Below, piece after piece: positions 50,890-59,269 of a stretch of 64,000 nt of DNA. The notes under the pieces are model-generated. The model saw only the letters and a program-made list of their open reading frames with translations. It made no database searches and was not told where the DNA came from. Source of the DNA: JAEUNJ01 sp052035955. GTDB taxonomy: Bacteria > Pseudomonadota > Gammaproteobacteria > Burkholderiales > Rhodocyclaceae. Where the stretch lies: NCBI GenBank assembly GCA_052035955.1, contig JBPOHD010000032.1:14808-78807 (forward strand). The letters are read 5' to 3'. The first letter of the stretch is position 1; each line of letters opens with the position of its first letter. Position numbers and translations under genes: made by a program.

Positions 50890-50951
50890 GCCGCAGTTCG
50901 TGTTTCATTGCGTTACATCGAGAAAAGTGCGGCCATGCCGCACTTTTTTTT
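50890..50951 (+). promoter_or_regulatory. Attenuator-like terminator/antiterminator before thrS
   Basis: The terminator is GTGCGGC (50927-50933), loop CAT, GCCGCAC (50937-50943), then eight T. An upstream GCCGCA (50890-50895) is identical to the start of the 3' arm and can pair with TGCGGC of the 5' arm instead, giving a mutually exclusive antiterminator. The T run ends 20 bases before the thrS start codon. Regulation of thrS and the operon by attenuation is inferred. Confidence 0.65.
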
Positions 50952-50971
50952 GATCTCGAGGATTTTCGATC

Positions 50972-52888
50972 ATGCCCGTAATTCGCTTGCCAGACGGCTC
51001 CCAGCGGAGCTTCGACGAACCGGTCACGGTGGCCGAACTGGCCGCCTCCATTGGTCCGGGCTTGGCCAAGGCAGCCCTCGCCGGACGGGTGGATGGCCGG
51101 CTGGTCGATACGTCCCATCGCATTGCGGACGATGCCGAGGTGGCCATCGTCACGGAGAAGGAGGTCGATGGCGTGGAGATCGTCCGTCACTCGACGGCTC
51201 ACCTTCTCGCTTATGCCGTCAAGGAGCTGTTTCCCGAGGCGCAGGTCACGATCGGGCCCGTGATCGAGAACGGCTTCTACTACGACTTCGCCTACAAGCG
51301 CCCCTTTACCCCGGAAGATCTCGAGGCCATGGAGAAGCGAATGGCCGAATTGGCCAGGAAGGATTTTTCCATCACCCGCGAGGAATGGGACCGCGATCAG
51401 GCCGTGGCCTTCTTCAAGTCCCTCGGTGAGCACTACAAGGCGGAATTGATCGCCGCCATTCCTGCCGGTGAACCAATAGGCCTGTACCGGGAAGGCGATT
51501 TCATCGACCTGTGCCGAGGCCCCCACGTGCCATCCACTGGGCGACTGAAGGCCTTCAAGCTGATGAAGGTGGCTGGCGCCTACTGGCGGGGTGACTCCAG
51601 GAACGAACAGCTCCAGCGGATTTACGGAACGGCCTGGTCCTCCCAGAAGGAACTCGATGCCTACCTGCACATGCTGGAGGAGGCGGAGAAGCGCGACCAC
51701 CGCAAGCTGGGCCGGCAGCTGGACCTGTTCCACCTGCAGGAGGAGGCGCCGGGCCTGGTCTTCTGGCACCCCCACGGATGGACCGTCTGGCAGGAGATCG
51801 AGCAGTACATGCGCCAGGTCTACCGCGACAATGGCTACCAGGAGGTCCGCTGCCCGCAGATTCTAGACCGCAGCCTGTGGGAGAAGTCGGGCCACTGGGA
51901 GCACTACAAGGACAACATGTTCACGACGGAGTCGGAGACCCGGGACTACGCCATCAAGCCCATGAACTGCCCTGGCCACGTACAGATATTCAACACCGAC
52001 GTGCGCTCCTACCGGGACCTTCCCCTGCGCTACGGCGAGTTCGGCTCCTGCCACCGCAACGAGCCTTCCGGCGCCCTCCACGGCGTCATGCGGGTCCGGG
52101 GTTTCACCCAGGACGACGGCCACATTTTCTGCACCGAAGACCAGATCCAGCCCGAGGTGACGGCCTTCAATGCCTTGGTGCGCAAGGTTTACGCGGATTT
52201 CGGCTTCCACGACGTGGCCGTCAAGCTGGCCCTGCGCCCGGCCAGCCGGGTCGGCGCGGACGAGCTTTGGGATAAAGCCGAGGAGGCCCTGCGGGCCGGG
52301 CTCAAGGCCAGCGGCCTGGAATGGGAGGAGTTGCCCGGCGAGGGCGCCTTCTACGGTCCGAAGATCGAGTTCCACATCAAGGACGCCATCGGCCGATCTT
52401 GGCAGTGCGGCACGATGCAGGTGGATTTCTCGATGCCTGGTCGCCTGGATGCGGAGTACGTCGGGGAGGACAATGCCCGCCACACGCCGGTGATGCTGCA
52501 CCGGGCCATCCTGGGCTCGCTCGAACGGTTCATCGGAATCCTGATCGAGAACCACGCCGGAGCACTGCCCCTTTGGCTGGCGCCGGTGCAGGCTGTCGTG
52601 TTGAATATTTCCGAAAGCCAGGCAGACTACGCGGAGAATGTGGCGAAAAAGCTGCGCGAAGCTGGCCTGAGGGTCGAAACGGATTTGCGCGGCGAGAAAA
52701 TAAACTATAAAATCCGAGAACATAGCTTGTTGAAGCGGCCCTACTGCGTCGTCGTCGGCGACAAGGAGAAAGCCGCAGGGTTGGTCGCCGTACGTGCCCG
52801 GGGCAACAAGGATCTCGGGCAGATGTCCCCGGAAGCCTTGATCGAACGCCTGCTGTCTGAAAAGCGGAGCAGGGGCGCGGCGACCTGA
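50972..52888 (+). CDS. thrS: Threonyl-tRNA synthetase
   Basis: A 638-residue class II synthetase. The N-terminal TGS domain (MPVIRLPDGSQRSF) and the N2 editing domain (HSTAHLLAYAVKELFPEAQVTIGPVIENGFYYDF, in parts) come first. The catalytic core has the zinc ligand Cys in MNCPGHV and motif 2 HRNEPSGALHGVMRVRGFTQDD. An anticodon-binding domain closes the protein. It charges tRNA-Thr and edits Ser-tRNA-Thr. First gene of thrS-infC-rpmI-rplT-pheS-pheT-ihfA. Preceded by an attenuator-like leader. Confidence 0.97.
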   Translation: MPVIRLPDGSQRSFDEPVTVAELAASIGPGLAKAALAGRVDGRLVDTSHRIADDAEVAIVTEKEVDGVEIVRHSTAHLLAYAVKELFPEAQVTIGPVIENGFYYDFAYKRPFTPEDLEAMEKRMAELARKDFSITREEWDRDQAVAFFKSLGEHYKAELIAAIPAGEPIGLYREGDFIDLCRGPHVPSTGRLKAFKLMKVAGAYWRGDSRNEQLQRIYGTAWSSQKELDAYLHMLEEAEKRDHRKLGRQLDLFHLQEEAPGLVFWHPHGWTVWQEIEQYMRQVYRDNGYQEVRCPQILDRSLWEKSGHWEHYKDNMFTTESETRDYAIKPMNCPGHVQIFNTDVRSYRDLPLRYGEFGSCHRNEPSGALHGVMRVRGFTQDDGHIFCTEDQIQPEVTAFNALVRKVYADFGFHDVAVKLALRPASRVGADELWDKAEEALRAGLKASGLEWEELPGEGAFYGPKIEFHIKDAIGRSWQCGTMQVDFSMPGRLDAEYVGEDNARHTPVMLHRAILGSLERFIGILIENHAGALPLWLAPVQAVVLNISESQADYAENVAKKLREAGLRVETDLRGEKINYKIREHSLLKRPYCVVVGDKEKAAGLVAVRARGNKDLGQMSPEALIERLLSEKRSRGAAT

Positions 52889-52915
52889 TTTTTTGTCTTT
52901 TTGGAGTAGAGAACC

Positions 52916-53443
52916 ATCGCCCAGGACAAGACGCAACGCGTCAATGACGAAATAACCGCCCCCGAAATCCGCCTGGTCGGGGAAGCGGGCGAGCAACTAG
53001 GGATCGTTTCTGTTCGTCAGGCCATCAGCATGGCCGAGGAAGCCGGTGTGGATCTGGTGGAAATCGCGCCCATGGCGCAGCCGCCGGTCTGCAAGCTGAT
53101 GGACTTCGGGAAATTCAAGTACCAGGAGTCGAAGCGGGCCCACGAAGCGAAGCTGAAGCAGAAGCAGGTACAGGTCAAGGAAGTGAAGTTTCGGCCCGGT
53201 ACCGACGAAAACGACTACCAGATCAAGCTGCGCAACGTCACGAAGTTCCTCGGCGAGGGTGACAAGGCAAAGATCGCGCTGCGCTTCCGGGGCCGCGAGA
53301 TGGCCCACCAGGAAATCGGCATGCGGATGCTGGAAAGGATCAAGGGTGACCTGGAGGCGATTGCCCAGGTCGAGCAGTTCCCGAAGATGGAAGGGCGCCA
53401 GTTGATCATGATCCTGGCGCCGACGAAGAAGGGCAAGCACTGA
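52916..53443 (+). CDS. infC: Translation initiation factor IF-3 (AUC start)
   Basis: A 175-residue IF-3. The N-domain (RVNDEITAPEIRLVGEAGEQLGIVS, in parts) and C-domain (EVKFRPGTDENDYQIKLRN; RGREMAHQEIGMRMLERI) are complete. The usual N-terminus lies in frame only from an ATC codon at 52916 preceded by TTGGAGTAGAGAACC; the first ATG would remove the first 38 residues of the N-domain. infC is known to start with AUU, and AUC is a rarer non-canonical choice. Such starts let IF-3 repress its own translation. It discriminates initiator tRNA and start codon on the 30S subunit. Confidence 0.95.
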   Translation: MAQDKTQRVNDEITAPEIRLVGEAGEQLGIVSVRQAISMAEEAGVDLVEIAPMAQPPVCKLMDFGKFKYQESKRAHEAKLKQKQVQVKEVKFRPGTDENDYQIKLRNVTKFLGEGDKAKIALRFRGREMAHQEIGMRMLERIKGDLEAIAQVEQFPKMEGRQLIMILAPTKKGKH

Positions 53444-53449
53444 ATTCGT

Positions 53450-53467
53450 CCCGCCCGGAAGGGCGGG
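53450..53467 (+). other. Hairpin in the infC-rpmI spacer
   Basis: A 7-bp stem CCCGCCC/GGGCGGG with a GGAA tetraloop, seven bases after the infC stop codon. There is no T-tract, so it is more likely a processing or stabilising element than a terminator. The rest of the 133-base spacer shows nothing recognisable. Confidence 0.4.
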
Positions 53468-53576
53468 GCAGGATCGTCCGGCGCCGCGAGGGGCCGGACA
53501 TACAAGCGGTTGCGGGTCACGAAGAGTCCTCGCGGTGAGGGCCACCCGGCACCGTCAAATAAGCGGAGTATCGGCC

Positions 53577-53774
53577 ATGCCGAAGATGAAGACCAAAAGC
53601 GGGGCAGCCAAGCGCTTCAAAGTGCGCGGCAGCGGCAGCATCAAGCGCGCCCAGGCGTTCAAGCGTCATATCCTGACGAAAAAGACAACGAAGGTGAAGC
53701 GCCACCTGCGCGGCGTCCTCACTGTCCATGACTCGGACGTCAAAGCCGTCCGCGCCATGCTCCCCAACGCCTAA
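53577..53774 (+). CDS. rpmI: 50S ribosomal protein L35
   Basis: A 65-residue basic protein MPKMKTKSGAAKRFKVRGSG with the family end LTVHDSDVKAVRAMLPNA. AAGCGGAG lies just before the start; the ATG 42 bases earlier is not used in L35 proteins. A large-subunit component, it is followed 12 bases later by rplT. Confidence 0.97.
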   Translation: MPKMKTKSGAAKRFKVRGSGSIKRAQAFKRHILTKKTTKVKRHLRGVLTVHDSDVKAVRAMLPNA

Positions 53775-53786
53775 GGAGAAGCCACC

Positions 53787-54146
53787 ATGCCACGAGTCAA
53801 ACGCGGTGTAACGGCGCGCGCGCGCCACAAGAAGGTCCTCGACGCGGCCAAGGGTTACCGGGGCCGTCGCAAGAACGTATATCGCATCGCCAAAGAGGCG
53901 GTGATGAAGGCCGGCCAGTACCAGTACCGGGACCGCCGCCAGCGCAAGCGCCAGTTCCGTTCCCTGTGGATCGCCCGCATCAATGCGGCCGCCCGGGAAC
54001 TGGGCATGAAGTACAGCACCCTCATGGATGGCCTGAAGAAGGCTTCCATCGAGGTGGACCGCAAGGTGCTCGCCGACCTGGCCGTCTTCGACAAGGCCGC
54101 CTTCGCCCAACTGGCGAACCAGGCCAAGGCCCAACTCGGCGCTTGA
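53787..54146 (+). CDS. rplT: 50S ribosomal protein L20
   Basis: A 119-residue protein starting MPRVKRGVTARARHKKVLDAAKGY, with the C-terminal ARELGMKYSTLMDGLKKA block. It binds 23S rRNA early in 50S assembly. AAGGAG precedes the start. A strong terminator separates it from pheS. Confidence 0.97.
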   Translation: MPRVKRGVTARARHKKVLDAAKGYRGRRKNVYRIAKEAVMKAGQYQYRDRRQRKRQFRSLWIARINAAARELGMKYSTLMDGLKKASIEVDRKVLADLAVFDKAAFAQLANQAKAQLGA

Positions 54147-54166
54147 TCCACCGCTAGCGCAAAGAG

Positions 54167-54190
54167 GGGAGGCCCTTGGCCTCCCTTTTT
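54167..54190 (+). terminator. Intrinsic terminator between rplT and pheS
   Basis: An 8-bp stem GGGAGGCC/GGCCTCCC with loop CTT, followed by TTTTT, ending nine bases before the pheS start codon. Read-through must occur for pheS to share the upstream transcript, unless a promoter lies inside rplT. Confidence 0.9.
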
Positions 54191-54198
54191 CACGTCCC

Positions 54199-55245
54199 AT
54201 GGAACAACTCGATACCCTGGTCGCCACTGCCATCGCCGACTTCGCCGCCGTTTCCGAGCCGGCGAGGCTCGAAGAGGCGAAAGCCCGCTATCTGGGCAAG
54301 GAAGGATCCTTGACCGGCCTGCTCAAGGGCCTTGGCAAGCTTGCCCCGGAGGAACGCAAGGCGGCGGGTGCCGCGATCAATGCCGCCAAGGAAAGGGTCG
54401 AGACCGCCCTGCAGGCGCGCCGGGAGGCCCTGCGGGAGTCTGCGCTGGAGGCGCAATTGGCGGCCGAGGCGCTGGATGTCACCTTGCCAGGGCGCGGTCG
54501 CGGGGTCGGCAGCCTGCATCCGGTCACCCGCAGCCTCGAGCGCATCGAGCAACTCTTCCGCTCCATCGGCTTCGAGGTTGCCGACGGTCCGGAGATCGAG
54601 ACCGATTGGCATAACTTCACGGCCCTCAATACGCCGGAGAAGCATCCCGCCCGCTCCATGCACGACACCTTCTACCTGTTGACCGACGACGGGCGGATCC
54701 GGGAGGACGTGCTGCTTCGCACCCACACCAGCCCGGTGCAAATCCGTGCCATGCTGGCCCACGTGGAGAAGTACAAGCATCTGGACCCGATGCCGGAAAT
54801 CCGGGTGATCTGCCCGGGACGGGTCTATCGGGTGGATTCCGACGCGACCCATTCCCCCATGTTCCACCAGGTGGAGGGCCTTTGGGTCGGCGCGGGCATC
54901 AGCTTTGCCGACCTCAAGGGAGTCGTTGCCGACTTCCTGCGCCGCTTCTTCGAGTCGGACGACATGAAGGTGCGCTTTCGCCCGTCCTTCTTCCCCTTCA
55001 CCGAACCCTCCGCCGAGATCGACGTGGCATTCCAGAGCGGCCCGCTGGAGGGGCGGTGGCTGGAGATTGCCGGCTGCGGAATGGTCCATCCCAATGTCTT
55101 GCGCTTCGGTGGCATCGATCCGGAACGTTATACCGGTTTCGCATTCGGCATGGGGCCCGACCGCCTGACCATGCTCCGCTACGGAATCGGTGACCTGCGG
55201 TTGTTCTTCGACGGCGACCTGCGCTTCCTCTCTCAATTCAAATAG
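54199..55245 (+). CDS. pheS: Phenylalanyl-tRNA synthetase alpha subunit
   Basis: A 348-residue subunit. The N-terminal coiled coil (MEQLDTLVATAIADF; RYLGKEGSLTGLLKGLGKL) precedes the class II catalytic core: LLRTHTSPVQIRAM, RVYRVDSDATHSPMFHQVEGL (in parts), FRPSFFPFTEPSAEIDV and GIDPERYTGFAFGMGPDRL. No purine-rich ribosome site precedes the ATG; the bases are the terminator T-run and CACGTCCC. With PheT it forms the alpha2-beta2 enzyme. pheT begins one base after the stop. Confidence 0.96.
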   Translation: MEQLDTLVATAIADFAAVSEPARLEEAKARYLGKEGSLTGLLKGLGKLAPEERKAAGAAINAAKERVETALQARREALRESALEAQLAAEALDVTLPGRGRGVGSLHPVTRSLERIEQLFRSIGFEVADGPEIETDWHNFTALNTPEKHPARSMHDTFYLLTDDGRIREDVLLRTHTSPVQIRAMLAHVEKYKHLDPMPEIRVICPGRVYRVDSDATHSPMFHQVEGLWVGAGISFADLKGVVADFLRRFFESDDMKVRFRPSFFPFTEPSAEIDVAFQSGPLEGRWLEIAGCGMVHPNVLRFGGIDPERYTGFAFGMGPDRLTMLRYGIGDLRLFFDGDLRFLSQFK

Positions 55246-55246
55246 C

Positions 55247-57637
55247 ATGCAATTCCCAGAATCCTGGCTGCGCAGCCTTGTCGGTCCGCCCCTCTCGACG
55301 GCCGATCTCTGCCACCTGTTGACCATGGCGGGCCTCGAGGTCGAGGAACTGACGCCCGTGGCGCCGCCGTTCAGCCAGGTTGTCGTCGGCCACGTGCTCT
55401 CCGCAGAAAGACATCCGGACGCGGACCGACTGAAGCTCTGCCGGGTCGATACCGGCGAGCACGGGATCCTGCAGATCGTTTGCGGTGCCCCGAACGCGGA
55501 GGCGGGAATGAAGGTGCCCTGCGCGCTCGTCGGAGCGCGGTTGCCGGATCTGGAGATCCGCCGCGCCAAGGTGCGTGGCATCGAGAGCGCCGGCATGCTC
55601 TGCTCGGCCCGGGAACTTGGTCTTTCGCAGGATCACTCGGGCCTCCTCGTCCTGGCGGGCGATGCCCCGGTGGGTGCCGATGTCCGCCGGCTTCTGGCCC
55701 TCGACGACCACCTGATTACCCTGAAACTGACGCCGAACCGGGCGGACTGCCTGTCGCTTACGGGCATTGCCAGGGAGGTTGCTGCCCTGACCGGTGCGCC
55801 GCTGAATCTGCCGGCCATCACCCCGGTGCCCCCCGAGCATCAGGAAACACGGAACGTCGTCCTGGACGCGCCGGAGCACTGCCCGCGGTACTGCGGGCGC
55901 ATCGTGCGCGGTGTCGACGCGTCGGTTCCGTCGCCGGCATGGATGAAGCAACGCCTGGAGCGCGCGGGCATCCGTTCCATCTCTGCCCTGGTGGACGTCA
56001 CCAACTACGTGATGCTGGAACTGGGCCAACCCTTGCATGCCTTCGACGACTCCCGACTGACGGGAGCCATCCATGTCCGCCTGCCCGCAAAGGGTGAAAA
56101 GCTCGTGCTCCTCAACGCGCAGACGGTAGAGCCGGGGAGCGATACGGCCCTGATCGCCGACGATGCGCGGGCCCTGGCCATGGCCGGGATCATGGGCGGC
56201 GAGGAATCGGGCATCTCACTAGAGACCCGCGACCTGTTCCTCGAGAGCGCCTTCTTCAGTCCCGATGCTATCGCCGGCAAGGCGAGGTCCCTGGGTTTTT
56301 CCTCCGACGCGTCCTACCGGTATGAACGCGGCGTGGACTTCACGCTTCAGCGCTCCGCCATCGAGCGCGCCACCCGCCTGATACTCGACATCTGCGGCGG
56401 CAGTCCCGGACCCGTGGTCGAGGCAGTGCGGGAGGACTGCCTGCCGAAGCGGACGCCGGTACGCCTGAGGGCGGCCCGGGCGGCCCGAGTCATCGGCATC
56501 CCGCTGGGCGACGAGCAGATCGGCCGGCTCATCGGGGGGATGGGATTCCCGTACGTACGGGAAGGCCAGGGCGACGGGATTGTCTTCACGGTCACGCCGC
56601 CGTCTTGGCGCTTCGACATCGCGATCGAGGAAGACCTGATCGAGGAATTGGCGCGCCTGCACGGTTACGACAACATTCCCGCGCCGGCCCCCCGGGCGCC
56701 CCTGGCAATGCTGCCCCAGGCCGAGTCCCGCCGTGGCCCCATGGCGCTGCGCCGGGCCGTGGCAGCGCGCGACTACCACGAAGTGGTCAATTTCAGTTTC
56801 GTCGAGGCGGCCTGGGAAGCGGATTTCTGCGGCAACGGGAGCCCCATCGTGCTGGCCAATCCAATCGCGAGCCAGATGGCGGTCATGCGTACGTCCCTGA
56901 TCGGCGGCCTAGTCGGAAACCTCGCCTTCAATCGCAAGCGCCAGGCCGAGCGCGTGAGGGTCTTCGAGATTGGACGCGCGTTCCGGAAGGACCCGCTGGC
57001 GGGCCCGGTGGCGGGCTTCGCCCAGCCCTTGCTGCTCGCCGGCCTCTGCGCCGGGCCGGCCGCGCCCGAGCAGTGGGGATTGCCCGCCCGGACGGTGGAT
57101 TTCTTCGACGCCAAAGGTGACGTGGAAGCCCTTTTCCCGGTCGGTACGCTGCAATTTGCGAAGCTCGCCCATCCAGCCCTGCATCCCGGACGGGCCGCCT
57201 CGATCCAGTTGGGTAACCGACAGGTCGGAGTCCTCGGTGAATTGCATCCGCGTTGGGTGCAGAAATACGAGTTGGGTTCTGCTCCCGTCGTGTTCGAACT
57301 GGAACTGGAGGCGGTGCTTTCGACCCCAATGCCCGAGTTCGAGGAGGTTTCTCGCTTTCCCGTCGTCGTGCGGGACATTGCGCTCGTGGTTCCTCAGGAG
57401 GTGCCGGTCCGGGCCCTGCTGGCGACCCTGGAGGTCCAGGCTCCGGCCATCGTGCGCGCCGTCCGATTGTTCGATCTGTACCAGGGGAAGGGCCTGGAGC
57501 CGGGGCAAAAAAGTCTTGCCTTCCGGGTAGTTATGCAAGATACTTCGCGAACGCTCGAAGACCGCGAAGTGGAGGCGGCGGTGCAGATTCTGGTGGAGTC
57601 TGCCCGTCGGGAATTCGGGGCGGCCCTGCGTGGCTGA
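55247..57637 (+). CDS. pheT: Phenylalanyl-tRNA synthetase beta subunit
   Basis: A 796-residue subunit. An EMAP-like tRNA-binding domain (VVVGHVLSAERHPDADRLKLCRVDTG, in parts) comes first, then the B3/B4 editing domain (LTPNRADCLSLTGIAREVAALTG) and B5 domains. The C-terminal FDX anticodon-binding domain (EVSRFPVVVRDIALVVPQEVPV) closes it. The start MQFPESWLRSLVGPPL is placed right after pheS; earlier frame lies inside pheS. It removes Tyr mischarged on tRNA-Phe and completes the enzyme. Confidence 0.96.
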   Translation: MQFPESWLRSLVGPPLSTADLCHLLTMAGLEVEELTPVAPPFSQVVVGHVLSAERHPDADRLKLCRVDTGEHGILQIVCGAPNAEAGMKVPCALVGARLPDLEIRRAKVRGIESAGMLCSARELGLSQDHSGLLVLAGDAPVGADVRRLLALDDHLITLKLTPNRADCLSLTGIAREVAALTGAPLNLPAITPVPPEHQETRNVVLDAPEHCPRYCGRIVRGVDASVPSPAWMKQRLERAGIRSISALVDVTNYVMLELGQPLHAFDDSRLTGAIHVRLPAKGEKLVLLNAQTVEPGSDTALIADDARALAMAGIMGGEESGISLETRDLFLESAFFSPDAIAGKARSLGFSSDASYRYERGVDFTLQRSAIERATRLILDICGGSPGPVVEAVREDCLPKRTPVRLRAARAARVIGIPLGDEQIGRLIGGMGFPYVREGQGDGIVFTVTPPSWRFDIAIEEDLIEELARLHGYDNIPAPAPRAPLAMLPQAESRRGPMALRRAVAARDYHEVVNFSFVEAAWEADFCGNGSPIVLANPIASQMAVMRTSLIGGLVGNLAFNRKRQAERVRVFEIGRAFRKDPLAGPVAGFAQPLLLAGLCAGPAAPEQWGLPARTVDFFDAKGDVEALFPVGTLQFAKLAHPALHPGRAASIQLGNRQVGVLGELHPRWVQKYELGSAPVVFELELEAVLSTPMPEFEEVSRFPVVVRDIALVVPQEVPVRALLATLEVQAPAIVRAVRLFDLYQGKGLEPGQKSLAFRVVMQDTSRTLEDREVEAAVQILVESARREFGAALRG

Positions 57638-57680
57638 GCCCGGCGTAGCGAGAGAAATCCGAGAAGAATCTGGAGCCGTC

Positions 57681-57992
57681 ATGACGTTGACAAAGGCGGA
57701 ACTTGCCGACCTGTTGTTCGAAAAGGTGGGCCTCAACAAGCGGGAGGCCAAGGACATGGTGGAGGGATTCTTCGAGGAGATCCGCAATTCCCTGGAGAGT
57801 GGCGACAGCGTCAAACTCTCCGGATTCGGGAACTTCCAATTGCGGGACAAGCCGCAACGGCCCGGGCGCAATCCCAAGACTGGAGAGGAGATTCCGATTA
57901 CGGCGCGCCGTGTGGTTACTTTCCACGCCAGCCAGAAACTCAAAACCGCCGTTGACGAATTGCGGCGCACCCGCACTCCGTCGTCGTCCTGA
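57681..57992 (+). CDS. ihfA: Integration host factor alpha subunit
   Basis: A 103-residue HU/IHF protein. MTLTKAELADLLFEKVGLNKREAKDMVEGFF (in parts) is the IhfA start. The DNA-bending beta-ribbon has RPGRNPKTGEEIPITARRVV with the intercalating Pro. The frame is open upstream to 57630 but that adds non-family sequence. With IhfB it bends DNA at promoters and origins. It follows pheT by 43 bases, as in most proteobacteria. Confidence 0.96.
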   Translation: MTLTKAELADLLFEKVGLNKREAKDMVEGFFEEIRNSLESGDSVKLSGFGNFQLRDKPQRPGRNPKTGEEIPITARRVVTFHASQKLKTAVDELRRTRTPSSS

Positions 57993-58017
57993 CGAATTGG
58001 CGTCCTGCCGCCGCTGA

Positions 58018-58380
58018 ATGAAAACGGATTCCCGCGACGACCTGCCGCCTATCCCCGCCAAGCGCTACTTCACCATCGGCGAGGTCAGCGACTTGTGCGG
58101 CGTGAAGCCCCATGTGCTGCGCTATTGGGAGCAGGAGTTCACCCAGTTGAAGCCGGTCAAGCGGCGCGGCAACCGGCGTTATTACCAGCATCACGAGGTG
58201 TTGCTCGTTCGGCGAATCCGGGAACTCCTGTACCAGGAGGGTTTCACGATCAGCGGGGCCCGCAACCGCCTCGACGAGTATCTGGCCAAGGGCGATGCGC
58301 GGGACGCGATTCCCCAACCCCCCCCCGTTCTCAGCCTGCGGGCGGAACTGGCCGGCATCATCGAACTGTTGCGTGCCTGA
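58018..58380 (+). CDS. MerR-family transcriptional regulator
   Basis: A 120-residue regulator with the winged helix RYFTIGEVSDLCGVKPHVLRYWEQEF and YYQHHEVLLVRRIRELLYQEGFTI helix. The C-terminal effector part is very short (LSLRAELAGIIELLRA) and has no metal-binding cysteines. This small MerR gene directly after ihfA is common in beta- and gammaproteobacteria and has no settled role. Start MKTDSRDD lies 25 bases after ihfA. Confidence 0.92.
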   Translation: MKTDSRDDLPPIPAKRYFTIGEVSDLCGVKPHVLRYWEQEFTQLKPVKRRGNRRYYQHHEVLLVRRIRELLYQEGFTISGARNRLDEYLAKGDARDAIPQPPPVLSLRAELAGIIELLRA

Positions 58381-58406
58381 GAACGTTTTCGGCGACGATT
58401 TGCTGT

Positions 58407-58412
58407 TATAAT
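58407..58412 (+). promoter_or_regulatory. Putative -10 element for tRNA-Pro(GGG)
   Basis: TATAAT ten bases before the tRNA; the -35 region (CGTTTT) is poor. Confidence 0.45.
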
Positions 58413-58421
58413 TTTGGGCTG

Positions 58422-58499
<78 letters not shown>

Positions 58500-58507
58500 G
58501 CAATATC

Positions 58508-58539
58508 AAGGGCTTGGATCGCGAGATCCAAGCCCTTTT
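58508..58539 (+). terminator. Intrinsic terminator after tRNA-Pro(GGG)
   Basis: An 11-bp perfect stem GGGCTTGGATC/GATCCAAGCCC with GCGA loop, flanked by AA and TTTT. It ends the translation operon/tRNA transcript. Confidence 0.92.
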
Positions 58540-58741
58540 CCAATTCTCGACCCCGGGGCGATTGACCATGTCTGCCTTCCCCGGTTTGCAGCGTGGCCAT
58601 CGAAGCGGGTCTGGCCCGAACACAGCCGTCGGTGTGGTTTCAATCGCCTTATCGCGGCGGGGATTGCCGGCAGGCGGGTTCGGCCCGCTTATGCGGAAAG
58701 TGATATCCTGAATCAATTCGGTATCGAGTGATTTCCGTCCC

Positions 58742-59242
58742 ATGCCTTATAAAATCGAATGGGAGCCCCAAGGCGTTTACAAGAAGGTCTGGGGGTTCGT
58801 GACCGCCGAGGAGTACCTTGAATCCATGCGGGAAATTCACGGCGACCCGCGCTTCGACGGAATTTCATATTCCATCAACGATTTCCTTGGAGTCGTAGGC
58901 TTCGACGTGGGCCAGGACACGATCGTCGATATGGCGGCTGCAAGCCTGGGTGCCCGTTACACAAATCCGAAGATCAGGGTGGCCCTGGTGACCTGCGACG
59001 AACGCATCGACGCCCTGGGCAGGTTGTTCGCGTCGAAAGATCTGACCTCTTTCCCGACCCATGTATTCCCAACTCTGGAGAAGGCACGGGATTGGATCGG
59101 AAGCGCGGCAAATCCAGACGCCACAAGGACGAATTCGGAGGCCATGCAGGAAGCATGTCTGCGCTGCAAGCAAGCCGTGCCCGTCGACGACGATGGATTC
59201 TGCAGCCCCTGCCTGAAGGCAATGGAGCAGGCCTGCCTCTGA
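58742..59242 (+). CDS. Hypothetical protein with STAS/SpoIIAA-like domain and C-terminal four-cysteine knuckle
   Basis: A 166-residue soluble protein. Residues 1-120 alternate strands and helices (YKIEWEPQGVYKKVWGFVTAEEYLESM; DGISYSINDFLGVVGFDV; IRVALVTCDERI), resembling the SpoIIAA-like/STAS fold that uses a TLEKARDWI-type C-terminal helix. The last 30 residues carry two CxxC pairs, CLRCK and CSPC, spaced as in a small zinc ribbon. I do not recognise a named family for the combination. It is divergent from nothing and follows a terminator; its own promoter is not clear. Confidence 0.7.
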   Translation: MPYKIEWEPQGVYKKVWGFVTAEEYLESMREIHGDPRFDGISYSINDFLGVVGFDVGQDTIVDMAAASLGARYTNPKIRVALVTCDERIDALGRLFASKDLTSFPTHVFPTLEKARDWIGSAANPDATRTNSEAMQEACLRCKQAVPVDDDGFCSPCLKAMEQACL

Positions 59243-59269
59243 CGGGTGCCTCGATCCGTCCGGGTGAAC

